Source: Arthrobacter sp. B0490 (lineage in GTDB: Bacteria; Actinomycetota; Actinomycetes; Actinomycetales; Micrococcaceae). From it: a DNA stretch of 64,000 bases. Positions within the stretch are counted from its first letter, which is position 1, and every line of letters starts with the position of its first letter. Position numbers and translations under genes: made by a program. The stretch is taken from the NCBI RefSeq assembly GCF_002929355.1, contig NZ_PJIR01000004.1, positions 124,001 to 188,000 of the forward strand, in the 5' to 3' direction. Shown here piece after piece: positions 25,077 through 33,765 of the stretch. The notes beneath the pieces were generated by a model that saw only the letters and a list, made by a program, of their open reading frames with translations, was not told where the DNA came from and ran no database searches.

Positions 25077-26771
25077 ATGTACGTGTTCAAGACCCCGAAA
25101 GCCCGCCGAGCCGCACTCGAGCAGTCCCCGGCCGCGCTCCATCCGGCCCAGGCGGCGGCGCAGGCCTCCTACGCGGACGTCGACGTCGCCATCGTCATGG
25201 AATCGACCTACCCGTACCTCAAGGGCGGCGTCTCGGCGGTGGTGCACGACATCGTGACGCACAACCCGGACCTCACCTACGGCATCATCCACATCACCTG
25301 GGACTCCACGTCGCCCCAGGACGACCTGTACGGCATGCCCGAGAACGTGGTCTGGGTGCGCCCCGTCTACCTGAGCATGCAGGAGCACCGGCACGACTTC
25401 ATGGCCGTCTCCTCCCGGGACCTCGGCATGGGCCCGGCGGAGCGGGCGGCGCTCGCGGACCGCGTGTTCGACGCGCTGTACGCCCTGTCCGAGCGGCGCG
25501 AGGTGGAACCGCTGTGGCAGCTGATCGACGAGGGCTTCAACGAGCGCACCCGCACCTACCCGCTCTGGGCGCTGCTGGGGTCCAAGGAGTTCATGGAGGC
25601 GCTCTCCGTGCGGATGCCGCAGCTCGACCTGTCCCTGGCGGACTCCTTCTGGACGCTGCGGAACTTCCTCTCGCTCGCCTTCGCCATCCTCGGGGAGACC
25701 ATGCCGAAGGCGCGCGTCTATCACGCCCACACCACCGGCTACGCCTCGCTCCTCGGTGCCGCCGCGGCCCGGGACCACGACACCTCCTTCCTGCTGACCG
25801 AGCACAACCTGTACGTGCGCGACACCGTGAACACCCTGCTGGACCGCAACATGGCGCTGTCCATCACCTCGGAGGACTACCGGACGTTCGACGTCACGCC
25901 GGAGCAGCGGGCATGGATGGCGTGGTGGACCGAGATGGGCCACTTCTGCTACCCGAGCGCCACCCTCATCACGTACCTCTACCCGACGGCGATCACGGAG
26001 GCCGCGCGTCTCGGTACCGACATCGACAAGGCCGTCGTCGTGCCCAACGCCATGGTCATCGAGGAGTTCGACGACAAGTACCGGGCGCGGCGTGCCGCAC
26101 AGGAACTCCTGGAGCAGCGCGGTGACGACCACACCTGGAAGCTCGTCTACATCGCGCGCGTGGTCCCCATCAAGGGGCTGCTCGACCTCCTGTCGAGCAT
26201 GGACCTCCTGCGTCGGCACGGCTTCCCGAACCTCCACCTCGACGTCCTCGGCCCCACCGAGCACGTGCCCGAGTACTACGAGGCGTGCCTCGCGAAGATC
26301 GAGAGCCTCGGACTCCACGACCACGTCACCGTCCACGGGACGGTCAACGTCCGCGACATGCTCGACCAGTTCGACCTGCTCGTGCTCCCGAGCTACAACG
26401 AGGGCCAGCCCATCGTGGTGCTCGAGGCGATGGCCGCCGGCATCCCCACCGTCGGCACCGACGTCGGCGGCATGCGCCAGCTGATCGGCGACGAGCTCCA
26501 CACCCGGGACGGCCGGACGGTGGGTCCCTGCGGTGAACTGGTGGTCGCGGGCGACGTGGAGCAGATGGCCGACAACATCCGCGCGGTGATCGGCAGCCCG
26601 GAGCTCTACGGGACCTACGCGGAGAACGCCCGCACCCGGGTCCAGGAGTTCTTCCAGATGCACGAGATCATGTCCTCGTACAACGAGATCTACCGGACCG
26701 TCGGTGACATCACGGACCTCGGCAAGCTCACGACGACCGGACTCGGCGACCTCGCGCGGTCGGGCTCATGA
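25077..26771 (+). CDS. pelF: PelF-like GT4 glycosyltransferase
   Basis: A 564-residue retaining glycosyltransferase of family GT4. The PelF hallmark near the N-terminus is MESTYPYLKGGVSAVVHDIV (residues 41-60; Pseudomonas-type PelF has EGTYP..GGVSSWV). HAHTTGYASLLGAA and LLTEHNLYVRD follow. In the C-terminal domain are Arg361 and Lys366 (ARVVPIKG) and the nucleotide-sugar E-x7-E pair Glu442/Glu450 (YNEGQPIVVLEAM). PelF polymerises UDP-linked amino sugars in the cytosol. The ribosome site is AAGGAAG; the stop overlaps the next start (ATGA). Confidence 0.88.
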   Translation: MYVFKTPKARRAALEQSPAALHPAQAAAQASYADVDVAIVMESTYPYLKGGVSAVVHDIVTHNPDLTYGIIHITWDSTSPQDDLYGMPENVVWVRPVYLSMQEHRHDFMAVSSRDLGMGPAERAALADRVFDALYALSERREVEPLWQLIDEGFNERTRTYPLWALLGSKEFMEALSVRMPQLDLSLADSFWTLRNFLSLAFAILGETMPKARVYHAHTTGYASLLGAAAARDHDTSFLLTEHNLYVRDTVNTLLDRNMALSITSEDYRTFDVTPEQRAWMAWWTEMGHFCYPSATLITYLYPTAITEAARLGTDIDKAVVVPNAMVIEEFDDKYRARRAAQELLEQRGDDHTWKLVYIARVVPIKGLLDLLSSMDLLRRHGFPNLHLDVLGPTEHVPEYYEACLAKIESLGLHDHVTVHGTVNVRDMLDQFDLLVLPSYNEGQPIVVLEAMAAGIPTVGTDVGGMRQLIGDELHTRDGRTVGPCGELVVAGDVEQMADNIRAVIGSPELYGTYAENARTRVQEFFQMHEIMSSYNEIYRTVGDITDLGKLTTTGLGDLARSGS

Positions 26772-27847
26772 CGGGTGTCGGCGCCTGGATCCGGTACGGC
26801 GACCCGCTGCTGCCGGGCCAGCTCGAGTTCGCCGCCGAGCACTACCGGGTGGCGATCCTCCAGCCGTGGGAGGTGGACGCCGCGAAGGAGCTCAAGCGCC
26901 TCCGCCCGGACATGACGGTGCTCTGCTACAAGTGCCTGTCCTCCACGCGGAGCTACGAGCCCGGGCCCGTCTTCAGCTCCGGGATCTCCTCCCGGGAGGC
27001 GGAGGAGGCGGACGGGGACTGGTTCGCCCGGCGCCTCGACGGCACCCGCCTCGAGTGGGAGCGCTACCCGGGGCACTGGCAGATGCGGGTGTGGGACCCC
27101 GGGTACCAGCGCCGCTGGGTGGACAACGTCGTCGGGGAACTGGAGGATTCGCCCTTCGACGGCGTGATGGCCGACAACGACGTGTTCGACGACTACTACG
27201 GCCTGCGACTGCCCCTCGAGGGCCTGGCGGACATGGCCGCGCTGCGGGCGGCCCTCGGCGACCTCGTGGCCGCCGCGGGGACGGCGCTCAACGCCGTCGG
27301 CAAGATCCTCGTGCCGAACATCGCGGAATCGCGCCGCGAACCGGGCCGGTGGGAGGCGCACGCCGCGTTCGGCGGGGGCTTCGAGGAGGTCTGGCTCGGG
27401 TACAGCCCCGTGGACCTGTTCGACCCGGCCACGGCCGAGGCGCAGCTGTCGCAGGCCGCCGGGCCCGGGCTCGCCATTCTCCGCGTCCCCACGGACGGCG
27501 ACGACCGGCACCCCAACTTCACCTACGGGCTCTCGGCGTTCTGGATCTTCGGGGAGGGGCGGGGAGCCTACAGCGCCACGGCCCACGACGACTACAGCCG
27601 GCTCCAGTACGCCCCGGAACTCGACTGGCAGCTCGGCGCCCCGCGGACCGCGCCGCAGGGCGGGAAGCACGCGTGGTGGCGGGAGTTCGACGGCGGATTC
27701 GCCGCAGTGAACCTCAACCAGGACGGCAGGCGCCGCCGCCGGGTGCGGATCCCGGCAGGCCTCGTGGATGCCGAGGGGCGGCCCGCGCCGACGTCGGTGG
27801 TCCTGCCGCCGCACCGCGGGGTGCTGTTCCGCCGCCCCGCCGCCTGA
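26768..27847 (+). CDS. Putative cytoplasmic TIM-barrel glycoside hydrolase (GHL15-like)
   Basis: A 359-residue protein without a signal peptide. The barrel strands read VGAWIRYGDP, DMTVLCYKCLSS, MRVWDPGYQRRWVDNVV and FDGVMADNDVFDDYYG, where the acidic cluster matches the catalytic position of hypothetical glycosyl hydrolase families such as GHL15. A beta-sandwich end (FAAVNLNQDGRRRRRVRIPA ... VVLPPHRGVLF) is typical of such enzymes. It overlaps the pelF-like gene by four bases. It may stand in for the PelA hydrolase domain, but lacks an exporter signal and any deacetylase domain. Activity is unproven. Confidence 0.7.
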   Translation: MTGVGAWIRYGDPLLPGQLEFAAEHYRVAILQPWEVDAAKELKRLRPDMTVLCYKCLSSTRSYEPGPVFSSGISSREAEEADGDWFARRLDGTRLEWERYPGHWQMRVWDPGYQRRWVDNVVGELEDSPFDGVMADNDVFDDYYGLRLPLEGLADMAALRAALGDLVAAAGTALNAVGKILVPNIAESRREPGRWEAHAAFGGGFEEVWLGYSPVDLFDPATAEAQLSQAAGPGLAILRVPTDGDDRHPNFTYGLSAFWIFGEGRGAYSATAHDDYSRLQYAPELDWQLGAPRTAPQGGKHAWWREFDGGFAAVNLNQDGRRRRRVRIPAGLVDAEGRPAPTSVVLPPHRGVLFRRPAA

Positions 27848-27865
27848 CCACGGCCGGCCCACGCC

Positions 27866-27883
27866 GGTCCGGATCCCCGGACC
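27866..27883 (+). terminator. Terminator of the Pel-like operon
   Basis: GGTCCGG (27866-27872) pairs with CCGGACC (27877-27883) around ATCC, 18 bases after the stop of the hydrolase-like gene. Confidence 0.55.
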
Positions 27884-27981
27884 ACCCGGGGTGAGGGCCT
27901 TTTCGCAGGTTCTGCTCAGGATTGCCGACGGGCGGGCTCCTTCCCTGTTCCGGGAGTCCGGGGCGCGCCCATCATGTGGGT

Positions 27982-29436
27982 ATGAAACCGAATGCCGCCG
28001 GGACGATGGTCGCGTCCACCGTGCTCGCCGTCGCCTTCGCCGTCAGCTCGCTCGTCGCCCCCGCGAATGCGGGCAGCGTGCCGGCGGGCACGGGCCAGCA
28101 GCTGCCCGCCTACCTCCAGGGCTACCGGCAGGGCCAGCTGCTCTGCCCGGGAGCGGCCCTCACCGGCAAGGTCTCGGTGGCGATCGTCGACCCCATGATG
28201 GCCACCACGGACGCGCCGGGGGACTGCACGCTCTCCGACATGAAGGCCGCCAATCCCGGCACCACGTTCCTCGCCTACCTGAACATCGGAGCCATGCGGG
28301 ACGCCGAGCCCTGGAACGGGGTCTTCCAGAACTCCTGTGCCGATACGGCGACGGCGGCGGGGAAGCGGTTCGCCGTCACCACACCGAATCCGAAGGTGGC
28401 GCGGAACGAGGACGGCTTCGCCTCCTACCCGGGCTACTCGTACCTCACCGTGGCGGACCTCTCCCCGGCCTACGCCGACGCCTGCGCGGCGACGGCGCGC
28501 ACGCTCCTCACCACGGACGCGCAGCGGGGCACCACGAACGCCGCTCCCGCCCGGTTCGACGGCATCTTCCTCGACGACGCCTCCATGTCCCCCTCGCACG
28601 GCCAGGACATGGTCGACGTCGGGCAGTGGGGTCCCTGGGCGAGCGACGACGCCTACGGCAGGGCCCTCATCTCCGCCGTGCAGCGCTTCGACGCGACGCT
28701 CACCAGCACCCTGGGGCGCGACGTCCCCGTGGCCGTCAACCTCGGCGTCTACCCGGCGTGGAGCAACCAGGTGGACCTCGCCCGGCAGCTCGCCGCCACG
28801 GGCAGCGTGGACTTCGCGGTCCGCGAGCACACCGTGGCCGGCGGCACGGGCCGCCCGCTGCCCCTCGTGGACCTGGAGCAGGCGACGGCGGCGCACCGGG
28901 CCATCACGGCCGCCGGGATGCCGGTGGTGGAACACGACTACTCGGTGCCCCTGCGCGAGCTCCCGACGACGGCGTACCGCCAGGGCGGCGACATCGGCTC
29001 CTCGGCCCCGTGCCTGCGCGACGGCTTCGGGTCGAGGGCGTCGGTCGTGGCGGCCGGCACGACGCGGCGCACGCTCGACCACCGGATGACGCTCGGGCAC
29101 CTGCTGCAGGCCCGGACGGGCGAGGCACGGCAGATGACGGCCATGCTCTCGCAGGCCGAACCCACCTGCCAGGACAACGCCTGGGACGACGACGCGAACT
29201 TCGAGACCGTCACCACGGCCTCGGTGGACGCCGCGGACGCACAGGTGACGGCACTGACGAGGGCGGTGACGGGCGGGGCCCACGTGACGGCCGGCCCGCT
29301 GATGTTCAGCGGCGTGAGCGTGGTCAAGCTCTCCGACGGGACCGTCGTCGCGGTCAACACCACGACCTTCACCCGCTCGGTCACCGCCTACGGCAGGACG
29401 CTCAGCGTGCCGGCGCGGTCCGCGACCGCCGGCTGA
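27982..29436 (+). CDS. Secreted TIM-barrel glycoside hydrolase-like protein
   Basis: A 484-residue exported protein. The signal peptide is residues 1-~33 (cleavage near ANA). The fold parallels the preceding cytoplasmic protein: VSVAIVDPMM, TFLAYLNIGAMRD, YLTVADLSPAYADAC, FDGIFLDDASMSP (acidic catalytic-type pair) and VAVNLGVYPAWSNQVDLA, then a C-terminal beta domain ending FSGVSVVKLSDGTVVAVN. This suggests a GHL15/GH114-like hydrolase or lyase for an amino-sugar polysaccharide, perhaps the Pel-like product. It has its own leader after a terminator. Specificity is inference. Confidence 0.68.
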   Translation: MKPNAAGTMVASTVLAVAFAVSSLVAPANAGSVPAGTGQQLPAYLQGYRQGQLLCPGAALTGKVSVAIVDPMMATTDAPGDCTLSDMKAANPGTTFLAYLNIGAMRDAEPWNGVFQNSCADTATAAGKRFAVTTPNPKVARNEDGFASYPGYSYLTVADLSPAYADACAATARTLLTTDAQRGTTNAAPARFDGIFLDDASMSPSHGQDMVDVGQWGPWASDDAYGRALISAVQRFDATLTSTLGRDVPVAVNLGVYPAWSNQVDLARQLAATGSVDFAVREHTVAGGTGRPLPLVDLEQATAAHRAITAAGMPVVEHDYSVPLRELPTTAYRQGGDIGSSAPCLRDGFGSRASVVAAGTTRRTLDHRMTLGHLLQARTGEARQMTAMLSQAEPTCQDNAWDDDANFETVTTASVDAADAQVTALTRAVTGGAHVTAGPLMFSGVSVVKLSDGTVVAVNTTTFTRSVTAYGRTLSVPARSATAG

Positions 29437-29442
29437 CGGAGC

Positions 29443-30462
29443 CTACGCGCGGTCGGCCGCCGGGTCGCCTGCCGGACCTGCCATCGGACCGCCCACCGGA
29501 TCGGCCACCGGCCTCAGGTGGATGGGCAGGACGCTCCCCGGAGCCCGGCTGCGGATGAGGGCCAGGTTCCGTGCGTGCTCGTGCAGGCGGCGGTCCTCCT
29601 CCGAACGGGGCACCCACGGCGGCACCGGGACCGCCGAGCCCTCGTCGTCACGCGCCACCATGACCGTGAGGCACGTGGTGGTGAGGTCCATCTCCCGCGA
29701 TCGCGGGCTGCCGGACCGCACGTGCACCGCGACGTGCATGCCCTTGAGTCCCGTGTACACGAGGCGTGCCTCCACCTCGACGACGTCCCCGATGTGCAGC
29801 GCCTTGAGGAACCGGACACCGCCGGAGAATACGGCGACCGTGTCCCGTCCGCAGTAGCGCGTGGAGCAGACGTAAGCGGCTTCGTCGATCCAGTCCATCA
29901 CCGTACCGCCGTGCACCTTCCCGCCCCAGTTCACGTCGGTGGGTGCGGCGAGGAACCGCAGGACCGTCCGCTCCGCGGTGCCGGCGTCCGTGTAGACCTG
30001 GCGGCGCATCTCCTCGACGATCTCCTTGCGGACGTCGATGCGCGCCACCGCGTGCTCGCTCTCGACGCGCTCGGCGTCGGTCCGCGGTTCGAAGGGAGGG
30101 ACGCGGACAGGTTTGCCGTCGGGGCCGACCGCCACGAAGATCACGAGGCACTCCGTGCGTTTCCCGGCGTCGTCCCCCGACACCGACCCGGAGGAGACGA
30201 CGGTGCGGATGTGCATGGACGAGGTGCCGGTGTGCACGAGCGTGGCCTCGACCTCCACGAGGTCGCCCACGGTCACCGGGTCCGCGAAATGGATGTTCCC
30301 CACGTACGCGGTCACGCAGTACGTCTTCGCCCACCCGACGGCGGCGGCATAGGCGGCCTTGTCCACCCACTCGAGTACGGTGCCGGCGTCCACGGACCCG
30401 CTGTGGCCGAGATCGGTGGGGGAGGCGAGGAACCGCAGGGTGACGGAGTTCGAGGGGCGCAT
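29443..30462 (-). CDS. Double-hotdog acyl-CoA thioesterase
   Basis: A 339-residue protein made of two hotdog domains with matching halves. The first has LRFLASPTDLGHSGSVDAGTV plus VLEWVDKAAYAAAVGWA; the second has LRFLAAPTDVNWGGKVHGGTV plus MDWIDEAAYVCSTRY. Each half carries the Asp/Asn active-site region of BFIT/YciA-type thioesterases, which hydrolyse acyl-CoA. A Pro/Gly-rich tail follows residue ~310. GATACT (30468-30473, reverse strand) lies five bases from the ATG, so the transcript may be leaderless. Confidence 0.9.
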   Translation of the reverse strand: MRPSNSVTLRFLASPTDLGHSGSVDAGTVLEWVDKAAYAAAVGWAKTYCVTAYVGNIHFADPVTVGDLVEVEATLVHTGTSSMHIRTVVSSGSVSGDDAGKRTECLVIFVAVGPDGKPVRVPPFEPRTDAERVESEHAVARIDVRKEIVEEMRRQVYTDAGTAERTVLRFLAAPTDVNWGGKVHGGTVMDWIDEAAYVCSTRYCGRDTVAVFSGGVRFLKALHIGDVVEVEARLVYTGLKGMHVAVHVRSGSPRSREMDLTTTCLTVMVARDDEGSAVPVPPWVPRSEEDRRLHEHARNLALIRSRAPGSVLPIHLRPVADPVGGPMAGPAGDPAADRA

Positions 30463-30561
30463 GACCCAGTATCACCACGTTCGCCGGGCATCCGGAAGCG
30501 CCCGCGCCCGGCGCCGGTCATCGGGCGGCCGTCCGGCGGTCCCGACGCCGCGTCGGCGGAC

Positions 30562-30627
30562 GGCGGCGGCACCCGGGCCACGCAGGAGCTGCTCGGCCTC
30601 TGCTGCGAGCACGGCATCACCGCGGAC
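30562..30627 (+). pseudogene. Alcohol dehydrogenase C-terminal fragment
   Basis: The forward strand reads GGTRATQELLGLCCEHGITAD, which resembles the near-C-terminal segment of AdhC-type NADP-dependent alcohol dehydrogenases (GG..ETQEMLDFCAEHGI). No longer homologous frame surrounds it. The rest of the 253-base gap 30463-30715 shows no gene. Confidence 0.4.
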
Positions 30628-30715
30628 GGTGCTGCCGGCGGTCCTGACGCCGCGCAGGACCGGCCGCGGCGCCACGACGAGCGCCACCGCTGCGTCCCCG
30701 ACCGGGACGTGGAGG

Positions 30716-31759
30716 TCAGGCCCCGACGTCGACGACCGTCACGCCGCCGACGGAGCGGTCGCCGGCCATCGCGACGAGGGCGTCGGGGACGTCGTCGAGG
30801 GTGATCCTGCGCTCGATGAGGTCCTGCGGGCGCAGCCTGTCCGCGGCCACGAGGTCGAGCAGCCCCGGGTAGTCCCGCGCCGGCATGCCGTGACTGCCCA
30901 GGACAGAGAGTTCCCTGCCGATCACAGCGCCCATCGGGATCACCGGGTCGGAGGGGAAGAGCCCGATCTGCACGTGCCGGCCGCGCGGCCGCAGCGAGAG
31001 GATGCCCACGGCGGCGGTCTCCTCCCGCCCGAGGGCGTCCACCGAGACGTCGAAGCCGGACGGAGCGGCCTCCATCAGGGTGGCGAGCACGTCGGCGCGG
31101 GACAGGCCGGACGAGTCGATGGTGCGGGCGGCGCCGAACCGGGCGGCGCGCTGCAGGGCGGCATCGTCGATGTCCACCGCCACCACGTGGGCGCCGAGCG
31201 CCGCGCCGATCATGACGGCGCTCAGTCCCACCCCGCCGCACCCGACGACCAGGAGGGATTCCCCACCCTCCAGGCGTGCCTGGTGGACGAGGCCGCGGTA
31301 CGACGTCGCGAAGCGGCACCCGAGGAGCGCGGCGGCGCCCGCGTCGAGGGAGTCGGGGACGGCGATGAGGTTCGTGTCGGCGTCGTGGAGCGCCACGGAC
31401 TCGGCGAACGAGCCCCAGTGCGTGAAGCCGGGCTGGGTCTGGTTGCGGCACACCTGGCCGTTGCCGGACACGCATTCGGGGCAGCGCCCGCACGCGCACA
31501 CGAACGGCGTCGTCACGCGGTCGCCGACGGAGAAGAGCCGGACGTCGTCGCCGACCGTCGCGATGGTGCCCACCAGTTCGTGGCCGGGTACGTGCGGGAG
31601 GGTGATGCCGTCGTCGTGTCCCAGCCAGCCGTGCACGTCGCTGCGGCAGAGGCCGGTGGCCTCGACGCGGACGACGACACCGCCCGGGGAGGGGGAGGGG
31701 GCGGGGACGTCACGGAGGACAGGGCGGGCGGAGAACCCGTCGAAGCAGACAGCGCGCAT
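30716..31759 (-). CDS. Zinc-dependent alcohol dehydrogenase
   Basis: A 347-residue medium-chain dehydrogenase. Catalytic zinc ligands are in GLCRSDVHGW and GHELVG; the structural zinc site is CACGRCPECVSGNGQVC; the cofactor motif is VVGCGGVGLSAVMIG, followed by VDIDD, which favours NAD. The substrate is an alcohol or aldehyde not specified by sequence. Reverse-strand CAGAAT (31766-31771) lies six bases before the ATG, with no ribosome site, so a leaderless transcript is likely. It is the intact counterpart to the decayed ADH pieces elsewhere in the window. Confidence 0.93.
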   Translation of the reverse strand: MRAVCFDGFSARPVLRDVPAPSPSPGGVVVRVEATGLCRSDVHGWLGHDDGITLPHVPGHELVGTIATVGDDVRLFSVGDRVTTPFVCACGRCPECVSGNGQVCRNQTQPGFTHWGSFAESVALHDADTNLIAVPDSLDAGAAALLGCRFATSYRGLVHQARLEGGESLLVVGCGGVGLSAVMIGAALGAHVVAVDIDDAALQRAARFGAARTIDSSGLSRADVLATLMEAAPSGFDVSVDALGREETAAVGILSLRPRGRHVQIGLFPSDPVIPMGAVIGRELSVLGSHGMPARDYPGLLDLVAADRLRPQDLIERRITLDDVPDALVAMAGDRSVGGVTVVDVGA

Positions 31760-31812
31760 CGCACCATTCTGCCCCGCGCGTTCCCCGCCCGGTGCATCGC
31801 CCCCGGGGGCCG

Positions 31813-33438
31813 TTAGCCCCGGGTCGGTGCGGCCTTCCGTGCCGTGCGCGACCCGGTGCGCCGGGCGCCGGTGATGATCGGGTCCTTCGAGAGGTCCATC
31901 ATGAGTGCCACGCACAGCCCGATCATCACGAGCAGGAACGGTGCCGCGGCGATGATGGTGAGTGTCTGCAGTGCCTCGAGGCTTCCGACGGAGAGCAGGA
32001 CGGCGGCCACGCCACCGGTCAGTGCTCCCCACAGGATGGTCAGCCATTTGCGGGGGACTGCCGCACCGAAGGAGGACAGCGACCCGAGCACGATCGAGGA
32101 GGCGTCAGCACCCGAGATGAAGAAGACGGCCACCAGGATGACCACGAGGATCGAGGTCACGGAGGCCAGCGGGTACTGGGCGAGGAGCGCGAACATCGCG
32201 GACTCCTGGCTCTCCGCAGTGGCGGCGGCGATGTCCACCCCGTTGTCCTGCAGGTTCAGGGCCGAGCCGCCCCACACGCCGAACCACATGACGCTGATGA
32301 CGCTGGGTACGGCGACGACGCCGACGACGAATTCGCGGATGGTCCGCCCGCGTGAGATCTTCGCGAGGAAGGAGCCGACGAAGGGCGTCCAGGAGACCCA
32401 CCACGCCCAGTAGAAGATGGTCCATGCGGCAAGCCACTCATGGCCGCCGAAGGCGCCCGTGCGGGACGACATCTGGGGCAGGCCGATGAGGTAGTTGCCC
32501 GCCGACGCCGGGATGAGTTCGAGGATGAACACCGTGGGCCCGACGACGAACAGGAAGAACAGCAGGGCCAGGGCGAGGATCATGTTGCCGTTGGACAGCC
32601 ACTTGATGCCGCGGCTCACTCCGCTGACGGCGGAGAGGACGAAGCAGACCGTCAGGATCGCGATCAGCGTGATCTGCAGGGACAGGCTGGTGCCCACGCC
32701 GAAGACCTTGGAGAGTCCGCCGTTGATCTGCAGGACGCCGAGGCCGAGGGAGGTGGCCGATCCGAAGAGGGTCGCGAAGATCGCGAACACGTCGATCGCC
32801 CGGAGGGCCTTGGGTGCGGGGCGGCCGCGGAAGAGGGCTGTGAACGCACCGCTGAAGCCGGCGCCGCGGCCCTTCCGGAAGGCCGAGTAGGCAAGGGCCA
32901 GGCCGACGACGGCGTAGATGGCCCAGGGGTGGATGGCCCAGTGGAAGAGCGTGTAGTTCATGGCCTGCCGGGCGGCCTCCGAGCTGCCGGGCTCGATGCC
33001 CTCGACGGGCGGGGCGAGGTAGTGGGAGATGGGCTCGGTGACGCCGTAGAACATGAGCCCGATACCCATGCCTGCGCTGAACATCATCGCGATCCAGGAC
33101 GCCCGCGAATGCTCGGGCTTCTCGCCGTCCTGCCCGAGGGGGATCCGGCCGTACTTGCTGAAGGCCAGGAACAGGGCGAACACGACGAACCCGGTGGCGG
33201 TGAGGACGAACGCCCACCCGAAGTTCGCCACGAGACCGTTGAGGACGGAGGTGGTGAACTCCGAGAAGCCGGTCGGGAAGACGACCGCCGTGAGCATCAG
33301 CAGGATGACGATCGACAGCGACACGAAGAGGACGGGCTTGTCCAGCGCAGCCTTCGCGGGAGCGTCTCCGGGAGGGACCTCGAAGGGTGTGTCCTCGCTG
33401 GGCGGTGATCCTTGGATGGGCTCGGTGGAATTAGACAT
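31813..33438 (-). CDS. BCCT-family (betaine/choline/carnitine) transporter
   Basis: A 541-residue secondary transporter with twelve transmembrane helices. The BCCT signature is FYWAWWVSWTPFVGSFLAKI, with GMGIGLMFYGVTEPISHY in TM3 and FHWAIHPWAIYAVVGL in TM4. It imports compatible solutes such as glycine betaine with Na+ or H+. N- and C-terminal cytoplasmic tails are short, so the osmosensing extension seen in BetP is absent or minimal. ATG 33438 has a -10-like TACCGT seven bases upstream, suggesting leaderless expression. Confidence 0.95.
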   Translation of the reverse strand: MSNSTEPIQGSPPSEDTPFEVPPGDAPAKAALDKPVLFVSLSIVILLMLTAVVFPTGFSEFTTSVLNGLVANFGWAFVLTATGFVVFALFLAFSKYGRIPLGQDGEKPEHSRASWIAMMFSAGMGIGLMFYGVTEPISHYLAPPVEGIEPGSSEAARQAMNYTLFHWAIHPWAIYAVVGLALAYSAFRKGRGAGFSGAFTALFRGRPAPKALRAIDVFAIFATLFGSATSLGLGVLQINGGLSKVFGVGTSLSLQITLIAILTVCFVLSAVSGVSRGIKWLSNGNMILALALLFFLFVVGPTVFILELIPASAGNYLIGLPQMSSRTGAFGGHEWLAAWTIFYWAWWVSWTPFVGSFLAKISRGRTIREFVVGVVAVPSVISVMWFGVWGGSALNLQDNGVDIAAATAESQESAMFALLAQYPLASVTSILVVILVAVFFISGADASSIVLGSLSSFGAAVPRKWLTILWGALTGGVAAVLLSVGSLEALQTLTIIAAAPFLLVMIGLCVALMMDLSKDPIITGARRTGSRTARKAAPTRG

Positions 33439-33765
33439 ACGCCATACGGTACGCGGGCCACGAGTGCCGGGTCCGGGCGGATCGGGGCGAGAAGCCGCTT
33501 GCAGGGGCCTCGCGCCGGTGGTTCGGGCCGCACGGCGGAGCCTTCGGGGCGGCATCGGCCTTGCGGGTCCGGCGAGCCCTGCTTCCCAGTAGCTGCGGCG
33601 ATCCCGGCGTCCCCGCCAGGCGCCTTCGGGGCGGCGGCTGCGCCGTCGGGAGGCCGCGCTCGGAGGCCCCGCCGACCCCCGTGGCCGAACCCTGCCGGGA
33701 CCTCCGACTGTGACCAAGGACCCATCCGGTGGGCCCGCAGGCATGCGAGGATGCCCCGAAGCGCG
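33439..33765. other. 327-base intergenic region without recognised genes
   Basis: Very GC-rich. The only structure noted is a 13-base direct repeat CCTTCGGGGCGGC at 33541-33553 and 33623-33635. It holds the BCCT gene promoter at its left end and the end of the MFS gene at its right. Confidence 0.4.

Noticed and set aside
30472..30687. Reverse-strand 71-residue frame after the zinc ADH gene
   Set aside because: Low-complexity Arg/Ala/Gly content, no ribosome site, no recognisable family.
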